Part shown: piece by piece, positions 1-12,537 of the stretch
Position numbering within the stretch: the stretch's first letter is position 1
Layout: the number at the start of each line of letters is the position of its first letter
Assembly: GCF_030272615.1 (NCBI RefSeq)
Contig: NC_081408.1
Coordinates: 611,077,673-611,141,672, forward strand
Origin: Cryptomeria japonica
Taxonomy: Eukaryota; Streptophyta; Pinopsida; Cupressales; Cupressaceae
Direction of reading: 5' to 3'
DNA length: 64,000 nt
Translations under genes and position numbers: made by a program
Notes under the pieces: model-generated
What the model was told of the DNA's origin: nothing
The model's input: the letters and a program-made list of their open reading frames with translations, nothing else
The model's database searches: none

Positions 1-184
1 GACCAAGGCCTTTTTCTCCATCTTTATATTAAGGGGCTTCACCATCTTCTATGAGATAGAGATCAAGGTCTCCACCTACTTCAAGGGAGAATAATTCTTC
101 CAAACAAGTTATTATATCTACCAATCATTTTGATATTCTACCATAAGATGAAGATCTTTATAATTTTCCTAATCATGAAGCATA

Positions 185-1790
185 AAGTGCTTTCTTAGAA
201 TGTAAGAGAGATCTCTCTCCCACATTACAAACATGAGGTCAAGGAAGCTATTACCAAATGGAAACCTAACATTGTTTGTTTCCCAGAAGTCAAGTTGAAT
301 GGACCTTGACTTAGTTATTCTCTATCTAACATCAGGAAATATGCTACCTTTTTACATACATCTCATAGAGAAGGAAGGGGGGGTGTTATGATTGGCTTAG
401 CTCCTTGGGAAAGTAGGTTTGTCATTGATAGAGGAGAGGACCCTTCTCATAGTTGTGTGTGGTATCAAAGATCAACCTATTGGTTTCTACTATATATATG
501 TTCCTAACATTGTCAAACAGATCTATGACTTATGGAAATGGATGACCTCAAATTCACCTCATGTTGATTGGATTTTGGTGGTGAATTCAACATGGTTGAA
601 CACCACTTAGATCATAGTTGATCTTATTGTGCTAAAATGAGCAATAAAGAAGTTGATAAATGATTGTTCTAACAAAATTCTTTAGGACTTTTGGGTCCTA
701 TTCATAAAAAAAAATACAACAATAATTTATATTTGTTCACTTCTAGTCTAATTGTAGATTGGGGGTTGATAGGAAACTTAGTAGGCTTGATAGGTTTTAC
801 ATCTCTCCCAAGTTGCAACTATTCCAAGTTTTCAATGTGTGTTGGGTGAAAGTTTACTATTCCACCCTTCTTTTTGATAATTTTCCTAACAAATATCTTG
901 AATGAGGAAGCTAATGAAAAGGATTACATGTTTCTTTTCAAACATAATACCTCTCATCTTAAAATTCCTTCCTACATAGCTTCTTTGGTTAGGGTTTAGA
1001 ATTCCATTCTAAAACCAAAAGAAGGTAAGCTTCATGGAGATAGGTGGTAGACCACTATCTCTCAAGGTGCTCTATTTTTATGTCCTTTGGGAAAAGCATT
1101 TCTTGGTACAGAGATGTAAAGAAAAATCTCTTAAAGATAATGCAAGAAAAATCTACTCATTTCTAGCTCTAGTGACTTATCTACACAAACTTCTATTGCA
1201 ACCATTGAATTTGAGCTTTGTAATCTTGAATTGTATAGAGAGAAAGGGCTAAAATCATGGCTAGATTACATTGTATTAAGTTTAAAGAAATTGAGACCAA
1301 ATATTTCTTCGACTTAGAGTGAAAAAGAGTCTATGTTTGTTGATGAGAATGTGTTTTTGTTCTCTTGGTTTGTCTAGGCTTTCAAAGAGTAATGCAAAGT
1401 GTTGCATTGAGTATGCTTCTAAGGTGATTATTGCTCCTTTTACGGAGGGAGATATGGATGTTTCCTCTCTCAAGGTGTTAAAGAATGCTTCTAAAGGTAC
1501 CTAAAAATGTGATGGATAGTCATGTGTCAGAGTCTATGTTAGCAAAAGGGGTGATTGTCCCTTCTCCTCCTACTATAGATCTTGTGGATGTTCCTAGAGT
1601 TTCCTTTGAGTTGGTGTTGGAACATATGGTCTAATTTTATATACTTGATTTTGTGTATGCAAATGCCACTATATAGTTTTCAAAGTCTCTTTTTGGGAGA
1701 TTTTGTTGTAACCACCCCAACATTGACTAGATCAAAAAATGGGTGCTGCAAAGTTGGAAAATTTCAAGTGGTATTGAGGTAACATCAATG
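185..1790 (+). mobile_element. Decayed LINE (non-LTR retrotransposon), ORF2 part
   Basis: Translation in shifting frames gives the usual order of a plant LINE ORF2. The start of an APE-type endonuclease is near 190-300 (a degraded WNVR, then KPNIVCFPEVKLNG). A GDF-like motif (GGEFNMVE) lies near 570-600 and an LSRLDRFYIS motif near 770-810. The linker before the reverse transcriptase is seen as ARLHCIKFKEIETKYFFDLE near 1258-1317. I see no YxDD reverse transcriptase core, so the 3' part is missing or unrecognisable. There are many stops and frameshifts. The endonuclease would nick target DNA for target-primed reverse transcription in active relatives; this copy is dead. Confidence 0.75.
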
Positions 1791-2629
1791 TTGAGTTATT
1801 TTTCCCTCTTACCATCTTCTAATCTGGAGGATTGCGTATTTCTTTGAAAATTTCTAATAATATTATTTTTTCCTAGTGTCTTTAATAGAGCTCATATTTT
1901 TTCCCAATGGACATATATTCCTTATGATATTAAAATATATATAATATTAAAAAAAGAACAATACATATTTGTAAACAAAACAAAGCTAACACTAAGGCTA
2001 CATACTTACAAAATAGAAATTTTAAATGACTTCATTTGATCCCCCAAAAGGTGAAGTGAAAAATGTTTTTTTGTCAATATTTCTAGAGGTACGGAGGAAG
2101 ATGTTTAATTTAAGCTTACACAAGTTCTATCCAAGAGTTTGATTTAACTCCATTTCATCAAACCCTCTTACGTGTAACCCCAAAAAAACTTAAATTGTAC
2201 CTTTTTTTAAAATATAGACAATCTCAAGATAAGTGAAGATGCCCTCCACTATGATAACCCTATGATGCTTATTCATTGCATCCTTTCATACCCTTGAACA
2301 AATTCTATTAGCTTCCTCTCATCATTTACATGACATTTTCTTAGTCAAACTAGTTCTAACACTAGATGAAGAAATATGAAACAAATAAAATGACAATAAT
2401 GATTTCATAGTCACAAATTAATCAAATATGCAAATGTCCTAATTATGATAATAATAAAAAAAACAAAGATGCAGAAATTGTAGACAAACATTCACACAAT
2501 ATAATTGTGTTCACCTATATTTCAATTATGTCATTTATAACGTATATATCACAAATAAATCAAACAAACTCAACAAACATTAATAATAGGATTCTTGAAA
2601 TAGATGTTAGTATATGAACCGTGTACTAG
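1791..2629. other. AT-rich intergenic stretch, nothing recognised
   Basis: No coding pattern, RNA gene or repeat structure that I can support. It separates the LINE relic from the 3' end of the ankyrin-PGG pseudogene. Confidence 0.5.
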
Positions 2630-5210
2630 CTCAAAGCTTTTTGAAGATATCTACTATTGAATCATCCATTATACACTAAACCAAATACTTTTAACTGCAT
2701 ATCTAGTTAAATTCTAGAATTGATCTCATGAAGCTTCTTCCAAAGATTGATTACATTGATCTTCTTTCGAAGCCAACACCATGAAGGATGAAAAAGAAGA
2801 ATACCACCCAAACTGCCCAAGCGATGGAGATAAACACAGAGTATACAAGACCCAAACCTTCCGCTAAGATATAGCGGTCACGTGGAAACAAGTGTGCTTT
2901 TCCTGCTATTGACATTGCCCTTATCCATATAGGAAGAAGGGACACCATTACCCACACCAGCACAGCCAACCACAGACACTTTGATGCGACCACCAAATGT
3001 TATTGATAATGATACCAGTGCTACCCATAACGCATTCGAACTGATCTCAGATATGACCGGATCTTCTACTTGGCTACCAAATGTATTGCTGCACCAAATT
3101 CACGGCCAGATGCAAAGCATTTCTACCATCCTTGTCTACCATTTGACTGCAACGTGAAGTGCAGACTGCTTGTTCTGGTCAACTTTGTAACAAGAAAGCT
3201 TATTTTCTCTTATAAGCATCTCTCCAATTAAGGGAAGTTTCTTCCGATCCCTTGAGAAGGATGGAATTATCGCAACTGGAAATTGAAATAATGCAGCCAT
3301 ATGCAACGGAGTTCTGTGAAATTTATCTACTTCTGTGGCAAGTTCAGGTTTGTGGCGTAAAGGCACCTCAATTACATCTGTACAACCAAAAAAATAGAAA
3401 TAAAATTCAGAGCAGAGCTTGTACTTGTCTTTTAACAGTATTTATATCAATGTGGCATAATGACAGTTTTATTTCGTTGTATTTTAATCTAGTCCTGATT
3501 TTCAATTCAAGCCCGTATAAATTAAAGTTGCTACAGCTAAATAACTGGTATAGCTTTATCATACTTTTTAACTATAAGAGTCAAAACTCATTATATGTAG
3601 AGATTGAAGAGCAGGGAAAATTTAAGTATATTCATATCTCTTGTCAATATACTCTTCTTCTGTTTTAAATTTTATGGCATTCATTCATATTTTTTTGAAC
3701 CCTTCCAATTTAAAAGAAAAACAGTCGATAGACAATATATTTACATTAATTTTTTTCTTCTTATTCCCAACGAATAAACTGCTACAACTATTTAAGAAAG
3801 ACATGCAGACGTCAGCAATTATGTAATGGCTTCAAATATTAAAATGTATGACTCTTGGTTATGTTGTTTTTTTTCTTATATTGAAGCTGACTGTTCCTTC
3901 AATTGATGATAATTTTAATATGTAATAAAATGTCAGGAGAAGTTAATCATAGGTTCTAACTTTTGATCTAGAGAAAGAATGCATCAGTAAGGTTTTTATA
4001 TGGGTTGTTGAATTGAAATATTGGAGAGGAGATTTCAAAGGGTATTGCTAATTCTTTTGGATTGTTTTTATAGAGAATGTGATCATCAAATTAAAAAAAA
4101 TGTTTTTTTTTAATCAAATTTTATATTTTTGTGCTGGTGGATAAGGATACTCCTTCATTACTCACCTTATCTTTAAACCAAGTGATTGAGTATAGAAAAT
4201 AGCTTAGATTCCTCCCTAGATGTTTTCCATAAATGCCTCATAGTTGGGCATGCAAGGGCAAGATGCACGAGTAATTAAAAAATCTAAAATTTCTAAAATA
4301 ATAAAATCATGTGATGCCTTCACATCCTCTTGAGCCCTTGGTGGGTAATGGTGAGAAGAGCAACCCTTCTTTACTTAGAATTCATGATGTAAACAAGTCC
4401 CTCCTAGAAGCAACACCAAAGGAGGGATGCAAGGAGAAGACATTTGAATAGAGTAGGGGTTTGACGAAGATCAAAAGATATCAATCCATTCAGAACTTTG
4501 AATAAAACATGGTTTTTGCCCAAATCATATAAAGCAAAATAGGATGCTAGAATTAGGAGAGGGACTCTCTTGTTGCCCAGCTTCATTATTTTTTATTCAA
4601 GAGTCGCAATTATAAAAGGAAAACCAGCTAAGAAAAATTACTTGTTTCAAGGAGTTGTCACAAGAAGATGTTCAATGCTCCCTAGAACATTTTGACTTCA
4701 AACGGTCTTGATTTAATTGAGCTTTTAGAGTTTTGGGGTAGTATGCTCCGACATGTTTTCAAAACCTTTGGTTATGATGTTGTTTTATAGTCCTGTACTA
4801 ATTAATCTTTGTAAATTTTTCTTGACATAGATTAAATTTCATTGTTTTATCATTGTTATATAAAATAATTAAAACCTTTTCACAAACCTTATATATTAAA
4901 AATTTATATTACTTCAACTATTAAAAATCTCGGAAAAAAAAGTGGAACATTTCCATTTCGCCTGAATTTACAAAATTTCCTATTAAAAAAACTAAAAAAT
5001 AACGTACCTTTACAAGATGTAAAATTGTTTGACCATCAAATCTCTTGTAGTACTCCATACTCAGGTGTTGGACGACACAACATTTCAACTATCTTCGCAT
5101 GATAGGCGGTAATATGCAGCGTCGTGTTTCCCATGGCGTTACCTCATTAAGCCATTCCTTTGGAGACATACCCAGTTTGATCCATCAATCTTGGGAACAA
5201 AGACACGAAG
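2630..5210 (-). pseudogene. Ankyrin-repeat / PGG-domain protein pseudogene, intron retained
   Basis: This is a broken, inverted paralog of the gene at 56668-60747. A degraded exon 1 lies around 5210-5010 (MDQTGYVSKGM, then KRFDGQTILHL). Exon 2 starts at 3377 after a conserved acceptor (TTTGGTTGTACAG) and reads DVIEVPLRHKPELATEVD, with intact ankyrin text down to QNKQSALHVAV near 3140. The second half of exon 2 and the first half of exon 3 are deleted and scrambled at about 3000-3120. The C-terminal membrane part (VASKCLWLAVLVWVMV) lies at 2996-2751, and similarity continues through the stop and into the 3' UTR to about 2630. Because intron sequence next to the acceptor is conserved, this is a DNA-level duplicate and not a retrocopy. 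The 3400-5000 stretch is its enlarged intron, with nothing else I recognise. Confidence 0.85.
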
Positions 5211-5689
5211 CTCAAGGTAAAAGTGGTTTTTCAATGGGAAGATCATAACCTCCCTATTTATCATTCAAATTAGGAGTCACAATTGCGAGTTGCTGATGGC
5301 CATTCTCATTATCATTATGTGTGGACGTCACTAATGACGTGCATCTTATTATATTTATAGATGACAGAACTGCGTGGAAAAATTGCAACATGAGGATCAC
5401 GGGGTACCATTTATTTTTATATTATACGAAACTAGCAATTGCACTTTTGGTGTGTAATGGGTATGTTGAAGATGTTTGGAAGGTTAATTAGGGAATATTT
5501 TGGTCTATTTTTTACATACTTTTGTGTACTACATGAAGTTAATTAGGAGGCTCTTTCGTAAATGATGACGTTTGTGCAACAAAGGTATCAATGAAGAAGT
5601 GATAGCTTCAAACAAATTATGCATCCACTTATAGAGATCCAAACATGATTGAAAGGATAATTAGGGTCCACTACCAATGAGCTCATACT
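5211..5689. other. Intergenic, nothing recognised
   Basis: AT-rich sequence between the pseudogene's exon 1 remnant and the GA-rich simple repeat. No supported feature. Confidence 0.5.
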
Positions 5690-5924
5690 ATGTTTGCAAT
5701 AGAAAGGGAGGGAGAGAGAAAGAAAGAGTTGGGAAAGAGAGAGAGAGTAGGTTAAGAAGATAGAGATGGAGAAAAAGATAGAGATTTAGACAGAGGAGAG
5801 GGATATGGTGAGGAGATGGAGATAGGTAGATATGGAAGATATATAGAGAGAGAGAAAGAGAGGGAGAGATAAAAAGATAAAGATAGAGATAAGAAGTGAT
5901 ATAGAGAGAGATAGAGAGGGAGTG

Positions 5925-5984
<60 letters not shown>

Positions 5985-6340
5985 GGACATGAAGATAGAG
6001 GGGAAGAGGGGAAGAGAGAGACAAGTACATGGAGATATAGAGAGAGAAGTATAGGGAGAAATCAATATAGAGGGATAGAGAGATATACAAATATACATCA
6101 AGAGAGAGATATAGAGGTATAGAGGAAGTAAGAGATATGGAGATAGAGAGATATAAATGGTGAGATATAGGGGGAGAGATAGGTAGAGGATTGGGAGATG
6201 TCTCAATATTTAGAGAGGCAGAGGGAGAGGGGGAGAGATATAGATAGAGGGAGATATAGAGAGATAGGAAGACATATAATTATAGGTATACAAATAGAGG
6301 TAGAAAAAGGTGCAATAGAGAGAGAGAGAGAGGGGTGGCG
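5690..6340. repeat. GA-rich and TA microsatellite tract
   Basis: About 650 bp of impure (GA)n and (GATA)-like repeats. A (TA)n core lies at about 5925-5946, followed directly by a pure (GA)n run at about 5947-5981. Long apparent reading frames on the minus strand are products of this repetition (Ser/Leu/Tyr-rich) and are not genes. Confidence 0.95.
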
Positions 6341-7328
6341 GGGGGGGCTTAAGACACTAATACATTTGGCCTAAAATTCCGACGGAAGTTTTTGATGAAG
6401 AAGGTATATAGTGACCAAATTTGATTTTTTTTTGAAAAAATGCTCGAATTCATTGGAATTTCGACAATAATTCCCTCTGGCAACCTTACGTGTGATCTCC
6501 TAAAAGGTTAGGCTCTACTTCATATGAATTTTTATTTTAAATTAAATCTTCTTATGCTTTAAGCTTTCTATCTTGAATGTACAAACCTTGGTGCCCAATT
6601 GCTCAATCTAGCTACATCCACCTACCATGGCTTCATCTGATACACCCACCTTAATAGATGCCTCCACCAATATAGTGGATTGAAATCAATGAAAGAGGGG
6701 AAGAGTGGATAGAGATATTGCTGGAAGAGATCAGGCTATGGTGATCATGAGTCCTTAAGAGGGAAGAGGAGAAGAGAGCACACTTGATGGAGGAGGTCGG
6801 CAAGTATCCCAACTAAGTGTTAGAAGAGGCAAAGGAAGAAGACTTTTGATGCACCTAAACTAGTAATGGGGTTAGTGTAGATTGTTTAGAACCTAGAAGA
6901 GTAGTTCAACTATTTAACCCTATTTTGTCAGTGTATGCTCACAAATTTGCCTACCCGTCGTGTCTGGTCTAGGATCACCTGAGGAAAAAAAAGCAATTGG
7001 CACCACCCAAAAATGATTTCCATTTGTTTTGAATTGTTTTGGTTTTGTGGTTTTATCATCTTTCTTTAACTTTCAAAGCTTCTTGAAAGCGTGATTAATA
7101 CAAGAAATTCAAACTACAATGATTAAATCCACACAACCCTTATTTGTTGGAATTGCCATTGTTTATAGACTTTGTTTATCTCTTTCTCACAAGATTGGGA
7201 GCTTTCATATAGGGTATGATCATTTGTCGAAACATCAAAGAGAAGGTATTTAGCTGGTATTGTAATTGCACCTACATTATTGACATGTCTGTAAAATATG
7301 AAAGAAAATATATGGCATGGAGGTTTCT
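6341..7328. other. Intergenic flank of the LTR element
   Basis: No gene recognised. The last bases (CATGT, 7329-7333) are the left copy of the target-site duplication of the LTR element that follows. Confidence 0.5.
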
Positions 7329-7333
7329 CATGT

Positions 7334-7816
7334 TGTTGGTGTAAATAATTATTCATCTTGGATATTATTACACCTTAAGTTTACTTAGGAAATGCATTTC
7401 ATAGTAGTTTGGGTATGAGACACTTGGGTGTTTGTGCCACATTGGGATAGTGTGTGTAGGATAATTTCCACCTTTTATGGTGTGATCTTGTTACTACTCT
7501 ATCATATCCACTTATTGTGGAGTGATAATTCCACCTTTAGTGGGTGATCCACCTCATGTGGAATATTTTATTATTTCTCCTACCTACCACACCTATTTCC
7601 TACCTATCCTTGTTTCTTATTGAGCCACATGTTATGTTTGTGTTCTCACATATCCATATAGCCTTGCCTATATATGCAGGCTCATTTCATTGTATGAATA
7701 ACTATTGATCTTTTGATCATCTATCTATTGATGACAATATAGTTTATTCTTGTCCTATATTTTGTCTCTCTACTTTGTAATTTTCATTGAGCTCTTGATC
7801 TTGGCAAAATCTCACA
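7334..7816 (+). repeat. 5' LTR
   Basis: 483 bp, starts TGTTGGTGTAAATAATT and ends AAAATCTCACA. Nearly identical to 12046-12532. CTATATATGCAG near 7669-7680 is a plausible TATA region. Confidence 0.93.
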
Positions 7817-7829
7817 TGGTATCAGAGCC
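7817..7829 (+). promoter_or_regulatory. Primer binding site (initiator tRNA-Met type)
   Basis: TGGTATCAGAGCC lies directly after the 5' LTR. This is the standard copia PBS complementary to the 3' end of initiator methionine tRNA. Confidence 0.92.
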
Positions 7830-9546
7830 ATTATAGCATCATTGATTCATCCTTGAGAGGCATTATTGCGACGTTAAGAGGCAGATTTGAGGAGAAACAT
7901 CTTTTGGAGGTGTCCTAGACTAGATCCGACCTCACCAATGCGTCTGGGTGGTTGTTTCCATGAATTTTAAGTATAAATTTGGCCTATTTTGGTGAAAATA
8001 AGATTTCGGGCTTGGAGGAAAGTGATTGCCCAATTTGGATAGTACGATACGGATTTTCAAAAAAAAATTACGAAAAAAAGAATATATATATTTTCTTTCA
8101 TATTTTAAAAAAAATTCATTTTTCCCCAGTTTTTTTTGAAAGTTTTCAAATATATATATATATATATATATAAATCAAAAAATATATTGTGCGAGGTGGT
8201 CTGCAGACCACCCCGCCCACTATACTCTATAGTTTTTTTTGTAGAGTCGTCCACGTGCTCCGGCCACTACACCCATATCGTTGGTCATGCGCTTATCTCC
8301 ATTAGGCTCCTGACGACTTGCACTCTCAATCACCTCCCAATCGTCAGTGATCGCTGCTCTGTCGACTTCCTTTTCATCACCGACCCTGCTATAACCGTCC
8401 CTGCTCCACCAGCAGCCTCTCCAACTGTGCTGCTCCTGTCGTCGCTGCATCTTGATTGTCTGACGACCACCCTCTGGTTGCAGTGACCGTTGTGCATCCT
8501 CTTGTTATGTCGTGCTTCTGTTGCAGCTCCCGTCTGGCCTGCCAACGTACCTCCACTACCATATCTGCTGCCTCTCGTTGGTGACTCATCCCTCCCACCC
8601 AGTCCCACCATTGCACCACATCACAGTAGCACAGTCAACCTGCCACCTGTCATGCCACATCAGCACACAGCAGGCCACCACGTGGGAGCCCAATCACTGA
8701 ACCATACCTTCTATGTTAGCACCACCTCATCAGCAACCGTACAATCACATAGATAGCCCTACACTACCACATCAGTAGGACATGTAATCATGTGTACGAC
8801 TAGTCACTTGCCACATCAGCAGTTTGTACTGTACGGATGCCCAGTCAATAGGGAGGAAAAGTTTTTACAATGACCATACAATCATCAAATTTAAGCTCAT
8901 GAATTACTAACGTCAATGCTAGATCAGCATTTAACGATAAAATTACCCCCTTCTCATTGAGATTTTTAGTTTTGTAGTTCAAATTTGGAAGGCCATATCT
9001 TGTTCATTTTTACTCCTTTTTGGGTGCAATTTTTTTTGAAATGGGCTAATGTTTCGTGTACTTTCTCATGGTGGAATTATTTTCTAATTTTTATGGACAA
9101 ATATTTCAAAAATATTAGTTTTTGGTGACATAACTGTCCAATCCCCATTTCTGCAACTTTTGGGACTCTGTTTGGGCTCATATGAACTCCTTTTCAAGTG
9201 CTGTTTTTTTTGAAAGTGCATAATTGTTTGTCTAGTCTCATAATATGCTATCATTTTGTAGTGATTTTAGGTAGAAATTATACTTTCAGCATTCTTTTTT
9301 GGCCAATTTGGCACTTGTATTGCATACATCTATCTTGTTGGTCTTTTGCATTGTAGTTCTCAGCCTATTGGGGTAGTTGTAAAACAAAATCAGAAGTCCA
9401 CCTTTCCATTATTTGCAAGTGGCCTATTGTACATGCATTACATATAAAGTGCTAAAATCATCATTTTGGGGGGTACTTTGATTGATTGAATTTGGGGGGG
9501 TGTCTCTTGTGCTTTTGTGCTCTTGTGTTCTTTCTATTTTTCTTCT
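7830..9546 (+). other. Long leader of the LTR element
   Basis: 1.7-kb stretch between PBS and gag. It contains a TA run near 8150-8172 and a GC-richer block at about 8200-8760 that is open in several frames on both strands with no recognisable protein. It may be captured DNA or an extended 5' untranslated region. No function assigned. Confidence 0.5.
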
Positions 9547-10816
9547 ATGGGTTCTCCTAAGTTTCCTCTCTTAACTCCTCATAATTATGCTACTTGGAAA
9601 ATTGATGCATGGAGTAAACTTATGGAAAAAGGACTAACTCATTATATTGATGGAACTATTGTTGCTCCTGTTGATCCTAAAGTTGATCCTGTTGGTCATT
9701 TGGATTGGCTCACTAAAAATATCATGGCAATTGGTACCTTAAGAAAGTATGTATCAAAGGATCTCATTTTTCATATTGAGAAACATACTCTAATCAAGGA
9801 TGCTTGGCAAAAGTTTGAAGACTTGTAAGGTCAAGTTGATGAGATTAGGGGATATCAGATTGATAGTGAGCTCACCATGTTGGATCCCAAGAACTTTGAT
9901 ACTATAGAAGATTATGTCACTAAGGCAAAAGAGTTGAGGGTAAAACTCAAGGATTGTGACATTGATAAGAAGGATACTCAATTGATCTTCAATTTGATGA
10001 GAAAACTTCCACATGAATATGCAGCATTTGTTTCTAGTTTCCAAACCCATAGGATGATAATGGCGTTCAAACTAAACAATGCCTACATTTGATGCTTTCG
10101 TCGAAATATTGATGATGGGACAAACTAAGTTGGTAAGAATGGGCATTCTTAAGGCTTCTAAGTCTCTAGCATTAGTGGAAAATAAAGGGAACAAAGGAAA
10201 TCAAGGAAAGGACAACTCAAACAAGAAGAAATGGCAATCAAAGCCTAAGGACAGAGCACCATCATCTCCACAACAAGGAGATTCATCCTCTTCCAAGAGG
10301 GACAATTCACCAAAGAGATAGAGACCTACTTGTGCCTATTGTAAAAAGGTTGGTCATGAGGAGTATTGTTGCCATTCTAAGAAGACTGATGCACTCTCAC
10401 ACATCCTCAACAAGCACAACATTGATTTGCCTAATGCCTACAAGAAGGATGACTCATCAACTTCCACTTCCACACATTCAAAAGGAAAAGGGAAAGCATT
10501 CATGGCTTCTACATGTGGGAAGACTCACTCTTTTGGGACAAGAAAAGGAAAATCTCTTTGTGCTACTACAAGTCATGATTCAGGGAGTTGGCTTCTAGAT
10601 TCAGGGGCTTCTCATTGTATGGCATCTTCGCAGTCTATGTTCTCTATATTTGAGCTTTGCACCATGCCACAGATTTTGATGGGAAATCATACATACATGG
10701 ATGTGATTGGGAAAGGATCTATTGTCATTGGGGATAACTCCTTCAATGATGTGTTGTGTGTACCCCATTTGACAAACAATCTCCTTTCCATCTATCAAAT
10801 CACACAGCACAACTAA
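9547..10816 (+). pseudogene. copia gag and protease, broken frame
   Basis: The ATG at 9547 opens a copia-type gag (MGSPKFPLLTPHNYATWK, then KNFDTIEDYVTKAKELRVKL), i.e. a UBN2-like capsid region. A TAA near 9826 interrupts it, a frameshift lies near 10080, and an in-frame TAG lies at 10319-10321. A zinc knuckle (CAYCKKVGHEEYCC, CX2CX4HX4C) follows near 10333. The protease is clear: WLLDSGASHCM near 10591-10620 with the catalytic DSG triad, ending at NLLSIYQI near 10800. Gag would form the particle and the protease would cut the polyprotein. The frame ends at a TAA at 10814-10816. Confidence 0.85.
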
Positions 10817-10823
10817 GATAATT

Positions 10824-11558
10824 ATGGAGTTCACACCTGAGTCAATTTTCATTGGAGACTTGGAGACTAGAGCTATCAATGCGATTAGGGTGGTTGACCA
10901 TGCATCTCGGTTATACTCCTTTTCAGATTTTGTTGATGATGATGATTTCACATATGATGATTCTACACATGATAATCACACTTCTTGTGATGATTCAAAT
11001 TTTGAGGAGAACTTTGGGTACTTGAACTTGTGGATTCTCACATGTGACCCCATTCTTGAGCCTTGTGTTTCATCTCCTCCTATTGATATCACATCACTTA
11101 TTGCACCTGATGATGTAGCTAGTGTGACAATTTTGCCTTCTTGTGATTTAGTGCAGTAGGATATTTCATGTCTTCCAGCTACAGTTTCATGGGATGCCTA
11201 CTTGACATACATTGTAGGTTTGTTTATGGAATCCTACATTTCAGATTTGGGAGACATCATTGATTATATTCATCTTCTCTTCGATGAAGATGATCCTTCT
11301 TCGATTGTTGTGAGCGAACACTCTGACCCTCTTGTTCATTCTCTATATGATTATTCTTTCAAGGTTGATATGATTGTGGATACTTATGTACAACAGTTGG
11401 AGGAGGTCTCTTTATGTTTAGAGGAGACATGTGAGTCTTTGGGACATGTTCTATATTCATCTCTACTAGATCTTGGAGTACCTTTTTCAGTAGAGTGGAG
11501 CAGTTCACCACCTTTGGAGGGGGTATCTTTCAGCATCGACATGGGGACACTTGATTAG
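10824..11558 (+). CDS. Pre-integrase remnant fused to acidic ORF of unknown function
   Basis: About 245 codons in one frame with a single TAG at 11157-11159. The first 35 residues (FTPESIFIGDLETRAINAI, then VVDHASRLYSFSDF) match the gag-pre-integrase region of copia polyproteins. After that the protein becomes strongly acidic (runs of Asp/Glu such as DDDDF and FDEDDPSS) with no integrase or reverse transcriptase motif. It occupies the place of pol in an otherwise well-bounded element. Whether the acidic part is a translated accessory protein or a residue of deletion is open. Confidence 0.55.
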
Positions 11559-12037
11559 TTTTTAGAGATTCCTTTCATCATGATTTTTTTTCATACATCT
11601 TCCCTTCATGATTGGGGAGACTTCATGGATACACCTTTGGTTTTGTTTCTTCCTAAGGGGAGGAATGTTGTTCGACGTTCATGGAGCAGTTCTTCATACA
11701 TCTTCTAGCTTCTATCATTGGTGCATAATCTACATTGAGGGTGGGCTGCCTAGCTTCTCTTCTTCTCTCATATGGGGAGGACTTTTTCCTCACATGGGGT
11801 TTTGTTCCTCACATGCTTCTATGAGAGTTCTCTTGTATAACTTTCATCTCTCTTTCGGGGGAGGGTTTTTTCCCATTGGGTTTTTCTCTCTTTCCCCACT
11901 TTGTGAGAGATTTCATTGCATTGGTTTGTATGCATTTGCATTTGTACATGGGTACCTAACATGGACTCGTAGCCGGGACCCATCTTGCATTGCTTAGTTG
12001 CATTGTAGACTTGAGTGCATTCCCCTAAGTTTCACTT
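11559..12037 (+). other. 3' untranslated part of the LTR element
   Basis: Sequence between the acidic ORF and the polypurine tract. Open in one frame from about 11608 to 11997, but the translation is compositionally odd and matches nothing I know. Confidence 0.4.
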
Positions 12038-12045
12038 AAGGGGGG
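12038..12045 (+). promoter_or_regulatory. Polypurine tract
   Basis: AAGGGGGG directly before the 3' LTR; the expected primer site for plus-strand DNA synthesis. Confidence 0.88.
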
Positions 12046-12532
12046 TGTTGGTGTAAATAATTATTCGTCTTGGATATTATTACACCTTACTTAAGTTTAC
12101 TTAGGAAATGCATTTCATAGTAGTTTTGGTATAAGACACTTGGGTGTTTATGCCACATTGGGATACTGTGTGGAGGAGAATTTTCACCTTTTATGGTGTG
12201 ATCTTGTTACTACTCTATCATATCCACTTATTGTGGAGTGATAATTCCACCTTTGGTGGGTGATCCACCTCATGTGGAATATTTTATTGATTCTCCTACC
12301 TACCACACCTATTTCCTACCTATCCTTGTTTCTTATTAAGCCACATGTCATGTTTGTGTGCTCACATATCCATATAGCCTCGCCTATATATGCAAGCTCA
12401 TTTCATTGTATGAATAACTATTGATCTTTTGATCATCTATCTATTGATGAGAATATAGTTTATTCTTGTCCTATTTTTTGTCTCTCTATTTTGTACTTTT
12501 CATTGAGCTCTTGATCTTTGCAAAATATCACA
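12046..12532 (+). repeat. 3' LTR
   Basis: Partner of 7334-7816, ending AAAATATCACA, followed by the right CATGT target duplication at 12533-12537. Confidence 0.93.
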
Positions 12533-12537
12533 CATGT

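Larger units (their letters stand above)
7334..12532 (+). mobile_element. Non-autonomous copia-type LTR retrotransposon, complete ends
   Basis: 5.2-kb element with two LTRs (7334-7816 and 12046-12532) that start TGTTGG and end TCACA. The 5-bp target duplication CATGT lies at 7329-7333 and 12533-12537. The PBS follows the left LTR directly and a polypurine tract precedes the right LTR. The internal part codes for a copia gag (UBN2 type), a CCHC knuckle, an aspartic protease and the start of the pre-integrase region. No integrase, reverse transcriptase or RNase H is present; an acidic ORF fills that place. It would need proteins from a related autonomous element. By hand I count a little over 20 substitutions plus a 4-bp indel between the LTRs, so the insertion is of moderate age. 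Confidence 0.9.

Noticed and set aside
3252-3668. 138-codon plus-strand frame
   Set aside because: It is the antisense of the ankyrin pseudogene exon and its intron.
4380-4620. Minus-strand frame in the pseudogene intron as a LINE reverse transcriptase tail
   Set aside because: The translation lacks the expected reverse transcriptase or zinc-binding motifs, so similarity could not be supported.
5688-6206. Long minus-strand reading frames of 112 and 172 codons
   Set aside because: They lie wholly in GA/TA microsatellite sequence and encode Ser/Leu/Tyr repetition.
8136-8756. Several overlapping frames on both strands in the copia leader
   Set aside because: GC-richer composition lowers stop frequency; no translation resembles a known protein.
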